Assembly: GCF_003149475.2 (NCBI RefSeq)
Contig: NZ_QFWV02000008.1
Location: 433,657-497,656, forward strand
Source of the DNA: Oceaniradius stylonematis
Lineage (GTDB): Bacteria > Pseudomonadota > Alphaproteobacteria > Rhizobiales > Rhizobiaceae
Direction of reading: 5' to 3'
DNA length: 64,000 nt
The position numbers and the translations under genes are program-made. Below are positions 46,361 to 54,999 of the stretch, piece by piece. Within the stretch, counting starts at the first letter, position 1. Every line of letters starts with the position of its first letter. The notes beneath the pieces were generated by a model that made no database searches, was not told the DNA's origin, and saw nothing but the letters and a program-made list of their open reading frames with translations.

Positions 46361-47201
46361 CGGCCGCGGCAAGGTCGGCATGGGCAGCCAGGCGCCGTGC
46401 CGCTTCCAGTGTCAGGGGTGTGCCACAGAGCCAGTATGTGCTGTCCATGACGATGCCGCGCCCGGCGCCGGCAACGGCGCGATAGGCCGGGTGACGGAAC
46501 GCTTCCTGTGCCCGCGCCGGCCGGCCGAAATCGCGCCCGCCGCCGGCGACCAGTTCGGGCTCGGCGTTGACGAGCATTTCCAGCGGCAACTTCACCGTGC
46601 CCTCATAGCCCATCTCCCGGCCCAGATTTTTCAGCCCGGAGGCTTCGACAACGGCGTCGGCGAGCGTTCCGCCGCCGGACGTATAGCTGTTGGCAAAATA
46701 GAGCGCGAGCATCTGGTCGCTTGGCGGAGAGGCCCTTAGCGCAGCGAGATCCGCATCGAAACGCGCGACCAGCGCTCCGGCACGCGACGGATTGCCGAGC
46801 AGGTCCCCCATGCGGACGATGTTGGCACGAATGTCCGCAAGGGAGGCAGCCGGCGCGAACTGCTCGACCCGGAAGCCGAGACGCTGAAGCAAGGTCACTG
46901 TGGCACGTGTGGAGAACGTACCGGCGATGACGAGATCGGGCTTCATCAGGAAGATCTCCTCGGCCAGGCCGCGATTCAGCCGCAGCCCTTCAGCCTCGTT
47001 GGCCAGAACCGACATGGCGGGATCGGCGGCCAGCCATGACACCGAATGAAGCTGGCCCGGCCTGGCGACCAGCAAGGCAAGCTGGTCGGTGCACACGTTC
47101 ATCGACACGACACGCGCCGGCGGCTCTGCGGCCGGCACGGCCAATGCCCCACCGAGCCACACCAGGGCGCCGAGCAACAGCGATCGCGACGCCCGCCACA
47201 T
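46353..47201 (-). CDS. btuF: Periplasmic cobalamin-binding protein
   Basis: A 282-residue class III binding protein. The signal peptide SLLLGALVWLGGALAVPAAE is followed by RVVSMNVCTDQLALLVA near residue 30, LMKPDLVIAGTFSTRATV near 85, and a C-terminal lobe ending RLAAHADLAAADE. The two-lobe layout with a rigid helix matches BtuF/FhuD. Cobalamin is inferred from the riboswitch and BtuB; a cobamide precursor or haem is possible. It starts 3 nt after btuB. Confidence 0.87.
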   Translation of the reverse strand: MWRASRSLLLGALVWLGGALAVPAAEPPARVVSMNVCTDQLALLVARPGQLHSVSWLAADPAMSVLANEAEGLRLNRGLAEEIFLMKPDLVIAGTFSTRATVTLLQRLGFRVEQFAPAASLADIRANIVRMGDLLGNPSRAGALVARFDADLAALRASPPSDQMLALYFANSYTSGGGTLADAVVEASGLKNLGREMGYEGTVKLPLEMLVNAEPELVAGGGRDFGRPARAQEAFRHPAYRAVAGAGRGIVMDSTYWLCGTPLTLEAARRLAAHADLAAADE

Positions 47202-47203
47202 GG

Positions 47204-49114
47204 TCAGAACCGCGCCTTGACGCCGGCAAAGGCGGCGCGCCCCTGCGTGTTGTAGCCGAACACCTCCTCATAGCGCTCGTCCAACAGGTTCTCGACGCGG
47301 CCGTAAACCTCCACCGTCTCGTTGACCTTGAAGCTGCCGCCGATATTGACCAGCACATAGTCGGTCAGCGTCACGCGGGTCTGCGGCGTCGCATTGATGA
47401 ATTCCAGATCGTCCATCGCCCCATTGTAGATGACTTCGCCGAAAAGCTGCGCCCGACCTTGATAAAACGTGTAGGCCGCCGAAAGCGATGCGCTGTGCAT
47501 CGGCCGGCGCACCTCACGCATGCCGTTGGGGTCTGTGGCGTCGGTATAGGTGTACATCGCCGTCGTCGAAAAACCGTCGAACAGTTCGGCCGTCGCGGAC
47601 AATTCGACGCCCTGCCTGTGCGATGTCCCGTTGAGGTTGCGCACCGTCTGCCCGAAGCCCTGGATCTCGTTTTCCAGATTTTGGTCGAACCATGTGACGT
47701 CGACGACGACCAGCCCGTCCCAGAGGCTTTGCTCGATGCCGATATCCCAGCCAAGGCTTTCCTCGGGCCGCAAATCGGGATTGCCCCGGAAGCTGCCCGG
47801 CACGAAGCCGAACTGCTCGAAGAAGGTCGGGTTCTTGACGCCGGTTCCGACCGAGGCGTGAAGGCGCGTGCCGGTGCCAGGCACGGCCCAGGCGCCGGCC
47901 ACGCTGTAGGTCGTCGCATCCTTGAACGGGTCGTTCATATCGTGGCGCACGGCGGCGTTCAGATAGAATTGGCCGGCGAACTCGCCGCGATATTCGGCGA
48001 CGAAGGATTGCGTCACGCGCTCCTGCGTCGCGGTCTGCCAGAACCGCTCCTGCTCCCATTCATAAGCGCCGGTGACCGTATGGACGGCATCGAGCAGCGC
48101 AGGCGTTTCGAACATATAGCTCGACTGAACCTCCGCCTTCAGGCGATTGCCCTTGTTGGTCGAGGTAACGACACCGCCGCGTGCGCTGTCGCGCTCGTCG
48201 CCGCTCCCCGAAAACCGGGCGCCGTGCGTCCACGCACCATCGAGCGAGGTCCATGTGGCGCCGATCGCGCCGGAAAGCTCCTGCACATCCGACGTGTCGT
48301 CGCTGTCGATGACGAGCCCTTGCGTCGGCGTTGCGGGAAAGGCGAAATCCTGTCGGTCGGTCTCGACGAACCGGTCGACCATGCGGCCATTGGCGTCGAT
48401 CACCAGATTGTCGTTGACGTCGAGCGTGAAGCGCCCGGTCAGTGTCAGGTTCTCGTCACCGTCCTTCTCGGTCCCGAAGTCCGAAAGGTTGAACCCGTCC
48501 GTGCGACGGAACCGCGCGGACACGGCCGCATCGAACCACTCCGTCCCGCCGCGCACGGCGACGCCGCCCAGAAACGTGCCATCGGTTCCGGTCTCGCTTT
48601 GAAGCAGCGCTTCGAACCCGTCGCGCGGCCCCCTTTTGGTGATGACGTTGATGACGCCGGCAAGCGCGTCCGATCCGTAAAGCGCGCTCTGCGGGCCGCG
48701 CAGCACCTCGATGCGGTCGACATCGCCGACCTGCAGGCCGCCAAAGTCGAACTCGCCCTGGCTGACCGACGACACTTCGACGCCGTCGATCAGAACCAGC
48801 ACATGATTGCCCTCGGAGCCGCGCACGCGCACCTGGGTCGGCGCGCCGAACGAACCGGCACGCGAGACATGAAAGCCGGGCACCCGGCGCAGGGCGTCTG
48901 CGAGATAGCGTGTCTGGCTGCGCTCGAGCTCTTCCCCGGTAATCACCGTGAAGGCACGCCCGGACGCTTCCTGCTCGACCGGCGTCCGACCGGCGGTGAT
49001 CAGAAGGGTCGGCAGGACCGTCGCGCCGTCGTCAGTGCCCTCTTGGGCTTGAACGGGCTGCGGCAGCGACAACGCCGCCCAGGCGGCTGTGGCAAGAAGA
49101 ATGGTTCGGATCAC
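47204..49114 (-). CDS. btuB: TonB-dependent vitamin B12 receptor
   Basis: Outer-membrane receptor of 636 residues. The signal peptide RTILLATAAWAALSLPQPVQAQ is followed by a TonB box-like VLPTLLITAG near residue 32 and a plug domain with LADALRRVPGFHV, GSEGNHVLVLIDGVEV and EVLRGPQSALYGSDALAGVINVITKRG. The 22-stranded barrel ends in aromatic F (VKARF). BtuB-type length and the riboswitch support cobalamin. The start is GTG at 49114, preceded by GGGGGACTACC. Energy comes from the TonB-ExbBD genes downstream in the window. Confidence 0.92.
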   Translation of the reverse strand: MIRTILLATAAWAALSLPQPVQAQEGTDDGATVLPTLLITAGRTPVEQEASGRAFTVITGEELERSQTRYLADALRRVPGFHVSRAGSFGAPTQVRVRGSEGNHVLVLIDGVEVSSVSQGEFDFGGLQVGDVDRIEVLRGPQSALYGSDALAGVINVITKRGPRDGFEALLQSETGTDGTFLGGVAVRGGTEWFDAAVSARFRRTDGFNLSDFGTEKDGDENLTLTGRFTLDVNDNLVIDANGRMVDRFVETDRQDFAFPATPTQGLVIDSDDTSDVQELSGAIGATWTSLDGAWTHGARFSGSGDERDSARGGVVTSTNKGNRLKAEVQSSYMFETPALLDAVHTVTGAYEWEQERFWQTATQERVTQSFVAEYRGEFAGQFYLNAAVRHDMNDPFKDATTYSVAGAWAVPGTGTRLHASVGTGVKNPTFFEQFGFVPGSFRGNPDLRPEESLGWDIGIEQSLWDGLVVVDVTWFDQNLENEIQGFGQTVRNLNGTSHRQGVELSATAELFDGFSTTAMYTYTDATDPNGMREVRRPMHSASLSAAYTFYQGRAQLFGEVIYNGAMDDLEFINATPQTRVTLTDYVLVNIGGSFKVNETVEVYGRVENLLDERYEEVFGYNTQGRAAFAGVKARF

Positions 49115-49301
49115 GGTAGTCCCCCAAATGTCCGTGTGGCCCGCACAAGGACCACGTGTTTGAACCCGGCGTTTGCCGGACCGGCCATTCTGATGGAGGA
49201 AAGCCACCCGACGGACGCTCCGCGCAAAGACGCATCTTTCGATGTCACCTCTGCGGAACAGACCGTGCCTTGCCACACCCCGTGGCCCGGCTGGGTGACC
49301 G

Positions 49302-49480
49302 TTCAAGGCAGGTTTCCTGGCTTCCGTTTCAGCGCCGCGCCTTGCCTTCCCATCCGTGCGGACAGTGGCGTGATCAGGCGGGCTCCACGGTTACAGTTGC
49401 GGGGGCAGCCATGGTCTTGGTCCCTTGCGGGTACGCCGCACCATGTTCCCTTTTAACGACCCGTCGGGTCGCACCTTGAA
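49302..49480 (-). ncRNA. Cobalamin (B12) riboswitch controlling btuB
   Basis: On the minus strand the outer P1 stem TTCAAGG (49474-49480) pairs with CCTTGAA (49302-49308). Between them lie TTAAAAGGGAA, GGTGCGG, the conserved CCGCAACTGTAA core (about 49391-49402), CCACTG, GGGAAGG and the B12 box AAGCCAGGAAACCTGCC (about 49307-49323). All conserved elements are in order. A 187-nt expression platform follows before the GTG of btuB. It contains a CCGGC-AAAC-GCCGG hairpin and a CCTCC that could pair with the GGGGG of the SD, so translational control is likely. Confidence 0.93.
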
Positions 49481-49565
49481 GCGGGCGAAACAAAACGTGG
49501 CGGGCGCCAAGAGTCAATCCTGAAACCGGAAAGACGGGCTTTGCCGCCTTGGCGCCTGCGCGGCT

Positions 49566-49880
49566 TCATTCCTCGAGTACGGCCTCAAAGCCCTCGAACT
49601 GCGGATGGCCCGCATACATGCCCTTGGTGTCGCCGGCATTGGCGTGGGCCTGGCGGAAATGGTCGGATCTGGTCCAGGCGACGAAATCGTCCCGGCTGCC
49701 CCAGATCGTGTGCGACGCATAGAGTGTGGTGCGGCTGTCTTGGTCGAAATCGCCCTTGAGCAGATGAAAGGTGTGAAATCCGGGCACCTGCTTGAGGCGC
49801 GAATCGCGGTTGCGCCAGACCTCCTCGAAAGCCGCCTCATGGCCTTCATTGATCTTGAAACGGTTCATCGCGACGAACAT
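49566..49880 (-). CDS. Antibiotic-biosynthesis-monooxygenase-fold protein, probable IsdG/HmuQ-like haem monooxygenase
   Basis: A 104-residue dimeric ferredoxin-like alpha+beta barrel protein. It begins MFVAMNRFKINEGHEAAFEE and has Asn near residue 6, Trp in HTIWGSRDDFVAW near 60 and His in SDHFRQAH near 75. This resembles the Asn-Trp-His triad of IsdG/IsdI/HmuQ, which open haem to release iron. It is the last gene of the TonB-ExbBD unit, supporting a haem/iron role. The quinol-oxygenase branch of the ABM family is an alternative. ATG at 49880 has CAGGAG upstream. Confidence 0.75.
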   Translation of the reverse strand: MFVAMNRFKINEGHEAAFEEVWRNRDSRLKQVPGFHTFHLLKGDFDQDSRTTLYASHTIWGSRDDFVAWTRSDHFRQAHANAGDTKGMYAGHPQFEGFEAVLEE

Positions 49881-49981
49881 GGCTGGATCTCCTGTGGGGT
49901 TCTGGAATGGCGGCTTCCGGTTTGTGCAGATGCGTGCGCGACAGGCGTGTGAAGAACCGAACGCCGGCTGGCCCGGCCCGA

Positions 49982-50917
49982 TCACCGGCGTATCTCGATC
50001 GGGATGACGAAGCGTCGCTGCGCGCCGGGCGGCGGCGCCGGAAACGGCGCGGCCCGTCGGATGTGGTCGACGGCCGCGCGGTCGACGGCGGCCGAGCCGG
50101 AACTGGCGGCGACGGAGACGCCGGCAAGCCCGCCGCCGCCTCCGATCGAGAAGCTGACGCGCACCGTTCCGCTCCCGCCGGCGGCACGCTGCCGGGTGCG
50201 GCGTATCTTGGCGTACACCTTGCCGGGATAGTTCGAAGCCGCCGCATTGCCGGCCTCCCGCGCCGGCTGATCGCCCTGGCTTGTATTGGCGCTACGGCCC
50301 TGCGCCTGCCCGTCGGCGCGTCCGGCCCGCGCGTTGCGATCGGCCCGCCCCTGCTCTGTGCCGCGCGCCTGCTGGCGCGTCGCACGCTGCTGCTCGGCAC
50401 GCCGTTGCCGCTCCGCCTGGCGCTGGCGTTCGGCGGCACGGGCGGCACGCCGCTGCTCCTCGGCCCGCGCGCGATCCACATCGATCTGCCGGAACGGACG
50501 GGCCAGCGGGACCGGCAGGACCGGTTCGTCCGGCCGCGCCTCGACCACATCGCTCGTCTCCACCGGTGCCACGGCGGCGATTTCGGGCGCTTGCGCCACC
50601 GGCAACGGTTCGGCCGAATCGCTGGGCGGCGAAACCGGCGCGACGACCGATCGGGTGCTCGCCGGCGCCGGTCCGGCGCTGGCATTGTCCGTGGGCGCAA
50701 TGGCCTCGGTTTCCGCATCCACCGGGCTCAGCCGGTTGCCCGCCGCGACCAGTGATTCGAAGCCCGAGCCCAGCGCGGCGGCTTGGATGACCTCGCCGCC
50801 GGCCTCGATTTCCGGTTGCGTCGACGTATCGATGGATGCGCCGCCAAGGTGAACCCCGACCGAGGCGGTGAGCGCAAGCATGGCCGCGCCGGCAAAGGCA
50901 AGCCCGCGCCCGCTCAT
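49982..50917 (-). CDS. tonB: TonB-like energy-transducing protein
   Basis: A 311-residue protein. The N-terminal membrane anchor is LAFAGAAMLALTASVGVHLG. The long periplasmic linker is unusual: instead of the classical Pro-rich region it has an Arg/Glu/Gln-rich segment (about 145-215) likely to be helical. The C-terminal TonB domain is GKVYAKIRRTRQR ... GTVRVSFSIGGGGGLAGVSV ... PFPAPPPGAQRRFVIPIEIR. It transmits the proton-motive force from ExbBD to outer-membrane receptors such as BtuB. The start overlaps the exbD stop (ATGA). Confidence 0.9.
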   Translation of the reverse strand: MSGRGLAFAGAAMLALTASVGVHLGGASIDTSTQPEIEAGGEVIQAAALGSGFESLVAAGNRLSPVDAETEAIAPTDNASAGPAPASTRSVVAPVSPPSDSAEPLPVAQAPEIAAVAPVETSDVVEARPDEPVLPVPLARPFRQIDVDRARAEEQRRAARAAERQRQAERQRRAEQQRATRQQARGTEQGRADRNARAGRADGQAQGRSANTSQGDQPAREAGNAAASNYPGKVYAKIRRTRQRAAGGSGTVRVSFSIGGGGGLAGVSVAASSGSAAVDRAAVDHIRRAAPFPAPPPGAQRRFVIPIEIRR

Positions 50918-51327
50918 GGCCCCGCCAGGCTCCGCTCGGTGACGATGAAGACGCGTTCGACCCCGAGCGCCCTGAGTTCATCGCCGATTTCGATCAGCCG
51001 CGTTGCGGACAGATAGCGGTCGGGCACCAGACGTAATTCTGCGAGCGCCGGCGCACCCACTCGCTTGAGCGCCACATACTGCGCCGGCGTCAGTGTCGCA
51101 CCGCGATAGGACAGTTGCCCGTCGGCAGCGATCACCAGCGCGTCCGGCGGTTCGCGGCTGTCGAGATCGCGCGTCGAGACGAGAGCGACATCGCCATCCA
51201 GCGGCGGCGCGACCTGCGCGGCGACAAGAAAGAAGATCAGCATCAGGAAGACGATGTTGATCAGCGCGATGGCCGGCTCGGACCGCCGGCCCGCCGCATC
51301 GTGATGGTCTGTCGCCTCAATGCGCAT
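50914..51327 (-). CDS. ExbD-family protein with Asn at the membrane Asp position
   Basis: A 137-residue ExbD/TolR protein: short cytoplasmic N-terminus, one membrane helix ALINIVFLMLIFFLVAAQ (about 22-39), then a periplasmic domain. Aligned on L-I-x-V-x-F-L, the position of the essential ExbD membrane Asp holds Asn here, while the neighbouring ExbD has LIDVIFLLLLFF. It probably works as the second ExbD of a mixed complex. It lies 12 nt after the first exbD and overlaps tonB. Confidence 0.85.
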   Translation of the reverse strand: MRIEATDHHDAAGRRSEPAIALINIVFLMLIFFLVAAQVAPPLDGDVALVSTRDLDSREPPDALVIAADGQLSYRGATLTPAQYVALKRVGAPALAELRLVPDRYLSATRLIEIGDELRALGVERVFIVTERSLAGP

Positions 51328-51339
51328 CGCAATCGGCCC

Positions 51340-51735
51340 TCAACGCACGATCTGCAGCGGCGGGCCGCCCGAAGCGCCCACCGCCGCGATCACATCGACC
51401 AGTTGCTGCGATGTCGCCCCGTCGCGGACCGACAGGATGACGACATCGGCGCGTCCCGCTTCGCGCAGCACAAGGAGCCGCTCGCCCAGCTGTGACACGT
51501 CCAGCGGCTCGGCATTCAGTGACAGCCCGTCTGCATGCAATTGCAGAAAGACCGGCGTCTGGTCGGCAAGCTGCGACGCCCCTCCGCCGGTCGACAGCTC
51601 GACATCGGCGAACCGCGAAAAGGTCGCCGTCAGCATGAAAAAGAGCAGCAGCAGGAAGATGACGTCGATCAGCGACGTCAGCGAGATGCGCCGCACGCGG
51701 CCATATGCACCCGCCTCAATGCGCATTGGCGGCAC
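51340..51735 (-). CDS. exbD: Biopolymer transporter ExbD
   Basis: A 131-residue ExbD. The cytoplasmic tail is RRISLTS, the membrane helix LIDVIFLLLLFFMLTA retains the proton-path Asp, and the periplasmic domain ends VGASGGPPLQIVR. With ExbB it forms the proton channel that drives TonB. It overlaps exbB by up to 20 nt; either ATG 51735 or ATG 51726 may be used. Confidence 0.92.
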   Translation of the reverse strand: MPPMRIEAGAYGRVRRISLTSLIDVIFLLLLFFMLTATFSRFADVELSTGGGASQLADQTPVFLQLHADGLSLNAEPLDVSQLGERLLVLREAGRADVVILSVRDGATSQQLVDVIAAVGASGGPPLQIVR

Positions 51736-52429
51736 TGGCCCCGATCGGCCGCTCGCCGGCCCGTTCGGCTGCGGCAGAACCGGTCCGAACCGGGTTGAAG
51801 ACGGCCGTCAGCGCCTCCTCGATGGCCAGTCGGTGGCGCGCGACCCGGCTTTCGAAAAAGCTCAGGCAGATCGCCGTCGGCATCGCCACCGCAAGGCCGA
51901 CGGCGGTCGTCAGCAGGGCCACCCAGATGCCGCCGGCCAGAAGCGACGGATCGACCGCATTGCCCGCGCCCTGCAATTGCCGGAACGCCTCGATCATCCC
52001 CAGGACGGTGCCGAACAGGCCGATCAGCGGCGCGATCTGGGCAATCGATTCCAGCGCGCGGAAGCCGCTCTGCAACCGCTGCAACTGCCGCGCCGCGACG
52101 ATCGCGAAATGATCCTCGAGATCGCTTCGCGCGACATGGCCGCCGGTCTGCCCGGCCTGGCCCATCGCCTCGCGGACCAGTTCGGCGAGCGCCGTCTTCC
52201 GATCGGCAAGATGTGATCGCGCCGCCGCCCGATCGCCGGCCCGCCACAGGCGTACCGCCTCGTCCACATGCCGGTCGGTGCCCGTGCCCCGCCGCACATA
52301 TTGCGCCATCTTGTAGATCACGATGGCCAGCGCGATCACCGACAGGACCAGCAAAAGTGCGACCACCGGGCCGCCCAGAGCGATCAGACCGGCGGCGCGG
52401 TCGATCGGGTTGGCAAGGCCGAAAATCAT
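51716..52429 (-). CDS. exbB: MotA/TolQ/ExbB proton-channel family protein
   Basis: A 237-residue three-helix ExbB. TM1 is VVALLLVLSVIALAIVIYKMA, a large cytoplasmic loop contains RLQSGFRALESIAQIAPL, TM2 follows with GLFGTVLGMIEAF, and TM3 is GGIWVALLTTAVGLAVAMP. The position where many ExbB/TolQ proteins carry the TM3 Glu appears to be Val (GIWVALL). ATG at 52429 overlaps the stop of the exported protein upstream. It pairs with the two ExbD proteins. Confidence 0.9.
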   Translation of the reverse strand: MIFGLANPIDRAAGLIALGGPVVALLLVLSVIALAIVIYKMAQYVRRGTGTDRHVDEAVRLWRAGDRAAARSHLADRKTALAELVREAMGQAGQTGGHVARSDLEDHFAIVAARQLQRLQSGFRALESIAQIAPLIGLFGTVLGMIEAFRQLQGAGNAVDPSLLAGGIWVALLTTAVGLAVAMPTAICLSFFESRVARHRLAIEEALTAVFNPVRTGSAAAERAGERPIGASAANAH

Positions 52430-52881
52430 CCCGCAATCTCCATGCCGATGCGGCTGGTTGCGTCGAGGTGTTCGATGCACTCGCCGCCGGTCAGCCCTTC
52501 GCCCTTGCATGCCGATGCCCCGTTGATCAGCACCTTGCCGATATCGGAACATTGCGTGTCGGGCAGATCGAACTGCCGCACCCGCATCTTGCCGGCCGGC
52601 ACCTCGCGAAAGTCGAACAGGGTGAACCGGTCGACACCGCCTTCGGTGTCGAACAGGACGGTCTCCAGCGACAGTTCCGCCAGATCGGCCCCCAGCCCGT
52701 TATGCGTCATGAAGACCAGCCGGCATGTCGCTTCGAGCTGCTCGGCCTTGTTGATCTCGATCGCAAGGGACCGGACCGGCGTCTGCCCTTCGGCCGACAC
52801 CGGACCCGTCGCCGCGAGCACGAACGCGTGCAGGAGGATCAGCTTCGTCGAGAGGGCGTTGCGCATCGCCGGGGCCAGCAT
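52426..52881 (-). CDS. Exported protein of unknown function heading the exbB-exbD-tonB operon
   Basis: A 151-residue protein with a signal peptide (LILLHAFVLAATGPVSAEG). The mature part of about 120 residues contains four Cys (TCRLV, TQCSD, SACKG, GECIE) that could form two disulfides. It resembles the periplasmic proteins seen next to ExbBD in other alphaproteobacteria, but I assign no function. ATG at 52881, or ATG 52866 five codons later, is the start. Its stop overlaps exbB, so it is translationally coupled. Confidence 0.78.
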   Translation of the reverse strand: MLAPAMRNALSTKLILLHAFVLAATGPVSAEGQTPVRSLAIEINKAEQLEATCRLVFMTHNGLGADLAELSLETVLFDTEGGVDRFTLFDFREVPAGKMRVRQFDLPDTQCSDIGKVLINGASACKGEGLTGGECIEHLDATSRIGMEIAG

Positions 52882-53406
52882 CTGTCTCTCCCAGAAAGTG
52901 AGTGTTCTTGCGACCGACGTTTGAAGGTCCGGCCCTTGACGGGTCCCGCCGTCCGCAGGTTTTCTTGGTACCTTTCGCCGGCACCGTTATCAACGAGGCT
53001 GACGACTTCGAAGCCGAAAAGCGGACACTGTGCTCCGGTATCTTGCCACCGATCATCAGAAGCGCCTCGTCGGATGCGATCGATGTCGGCGGCCGGTTGC
53101 GGAAGTACGCGGCGCGGCGTGACCACACCGGGCCGGAAGAGCGCCGTGCCCGCCGGTGCCGGCTTGCGCCTGTCCGCGCCCAATCCGCCGATGATGGTCA
53201 GCGGGTCCGCACAGATGAATTCGTTCTGCACCAATGCGCCGAACCGCATCGTCGCGGAGTCGAGGCCCGGCCATGAGACCGGCGCCCGGCGGGATTCGTG
53301 GCACGACCTCGTGCCGCAAGCCCGCGGCGGCCGCCCTTGACATCCAAAAGGGAATACAACATCATTCGTAATTGCGAAATATATTCCATTATAAGGGAGG
53401 TCTAGA
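52882..53406. other. 525-nt intergenic region between the exbB operon and the peptide-type ABC operon
   Basis: Divergent spacer holding promoters for both operons. A minus-strand reading frame stays open across most of it (52839-53423) but shows no recognisable domain or good SD and overlaps the start of the exported protein in another frame. Close to the right end, an AT-rich stretch (53370-53400) carries TTCCA (53384-53388), a half-site like the IclR palindrome at 61227, and the SD AAGGGAGG. No tRNA or clear terminator is visible. Confidence 0.5.
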
Positions 53407-54933
53407 ATGTCGATTTCGCGCACTTGGATGACTTCGGCGGCGGCAATCGCTATCGGACTGTCCGCTTATTCCGTGCCCGCCTGGGCCGACAACACGCTGG
53501 ACGTGGCAATCATCGGCGAAGCGGACACGCTGGACCCGATGCTGTCGACCAAGGATGTGGTCTCGATCGTCACCCAGCATTTCGTCGAAACGCTCTACAC
53601 GTTCGACGCCAACTGGAACGTCGCGCCGCTGCTGGCGGTCGATCTTCCCGAAATCTCCGACGACGGCCGGACGTACCGGATCGCATTGCGCCAGGGCATC
53701 ACCTTCCATGACGGCTCGTCGATGGATTCGGCCGACGTGGTCGCCTCGCTGCAGCGCTGGACCGAAATGGCCTCGCGCGGAAAGGCCGTCGCCGACCGCA
53801 TCGAGGCCATCGAGGCGGTCGACGCCAACACCGTCGAAATCCGGATGACGGAGCCCTATTCGCCGCTTCTGTCGCTGCTCGCCTTCTCCAACTCGGCCGC
53901 CGCGATCTATCCCGAAGAGGTGCTGGGCGAAGCGCTCAGCGCCATCGTGGGCACCGGCCCCTACAAGATCATCGAACATGTGCCGGATCAGTATCTGCAA
54001 CTGGGGCGGTTCGAGGGCTACCAAGCCCGCGACGAGGAGCCGAACGGCCCCGCCGGCGGCCGTCTGCAGCTTGCCGACGAGATCCGCTTCATCCCCGTGC
54101 CCGATCCGAACACGCGCGTGGAGGGTCTCCTGTCCGGCCAGTATGACTTCGCCGACGGCCTGCCCGCCGAATCCTATGCCCGCATCGCCGAAAGCGAGGC
54201 GGCAGAACCGGTTCTGCTGCGCCCGTTCGGCTGGCCGATTTTCGCCATCAACCACAAGGACGGGCTTCTGACCGATCTCAATGTGCGCAAGGCATTGCAG
54301 GCCGCCCTGCCCCACGACGACATGATGTTCGCCGCCTTCGGCGACGACAATTTCTTCATCGTCGACGCGCCCATGTATCCGGAGGGATGGACGTGGCGCA
54401 ACGATGCCGGCACCGAGCTCTACAACCAGAACGACCAGGCCCGGGCGGCCGAACTGCTCGATGCCGCCGGTTATGAAGGCACCCCGCTGCGCATCCTGAC
54501 CTCGCGCCAGTACGAGTTCCATTTCAAGATGGCCGAGGTTGCCAAGATGGCGCTCGAAGCGGCCGGCTTTGCCGTTCAGATGGATGTCGTCGACTGGGCA
54601 ACGCTCGGCCAGCGCCGCAACGATCCGGCGCTCTGGGACATCTACATCACCCACTCGCCGTTCCTCCCCGAGCCGGCTCTGACCAGCCTCTATTCCGCCA
54701 CCTCGCGGCTGGGCTGGGCAGAGCCGGACAAGGAGGCGACGCTGGCGGCCTTCACCACGGCCACCGACCAGGCCGAGCGCGAGGCGCTGTTCGCCGATCT
54801 CCAGAAGGCGGTGTTCGAGGATGTCGGCTTCATCAAGATCGGCGGCTTCAACGCGCTGCAGGGCCAGCGTGCAGGCATGACCGGCGTCAATCCCTCGCCC
54901 TGGCCCTATTTCTGGAACGCCAAGGCCGAGTAG
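53407..54933 (+). CDS. Peptide/opine-type ABC transporter substrate-binding protein
   Basis: A 508-residue SBP_bac_5 (DppA/OppA-type) protein. The signal peptide is WMTSAAAIAIGLSAYSVPAWA. The mature start is NTLDVAIIGEADTLDPMLSTKD, with GRTYRIALRQGITFHDGSSM near residue 100 and NVRKALQAALPHDDMMFAAF near 295. It binds peptides, opines or similar amino compounds in the periplasm. ATG at 53407 has AAGGGAGG six bases upstream. It is followed by a strong hairpin and then the permeases. Confidence 0.92.
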   Translation: MSISRTWMTSAAAIAIGLSAYSVPAWADNTLDVAIIGEADTLDPMLSTKDVVSIVTQHFVETLYTFDANWNVAPLLAVDLPEISDDGRTYRIALRQGITFHDGSSMDSADVVASLQRWTEMASRGKAVADRIEAIEAVDANTVEIRMTEPYSPLLSLLAFSNSAAAIYPEEVLGEALSAIVGTGPYKIIEHVPDQYLQLGRFEGYQARDEEPNGPAGGRLQLADEIRFIPVPDPNTRVEGLLSGQYDFADGLPAESYARIAESEAAEPVLLRPFGWPIFAINHKDGLLTDLNVRKALQAALPHDDMMFAAFGDDNFFIVDAPMYPEGWTWRNDAGTELYNQNDQARAAELLDAAGYEGTPLRILTSRQYEFHFKMAEVAKMALEAAGFAVQMDVVDWATLGQRRNDPALWDIYITHSPFLPEPALTSLYSATSRLGWAEPDKEATLAAFTTATDQAEREALFADLQKAVFEDVGFIKIGGFNALQGQRAGMTGVNPSPWPYFWNAKAE

Positions 54934-54957
54934 GATCGCATCCGTGGGAGGCGGCCT

Positions 54958-54982
54958 GCTGCGGGCCTCGATGGTCCGCAGC
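54958..54982 (+). terminator. Intercistronic hairpin after the substrate-binding protein gene
   Basis: GCTGCGGGCC (54958-54967), loop TCGAT, GGTCCGCAGC (54973-54982): ten pairs including one G-U. It lies between the binding-protein and permease genes with no T tract. It is likely an mRNA-stabilising or partial-termination element that favours binding-protein output, like the hairpin after dctP. Confidence 0.55.
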
Positions 54983-54999
54983 TTACAGAGTGTGATGCA

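Noticed and set aside
47036..49456. An 806-codon plus-strand frame over btuB and the riboswitch
   Set aside because: It would read through the receptor gene and the riboswitch on the opposite strand and has no recognisable domain.
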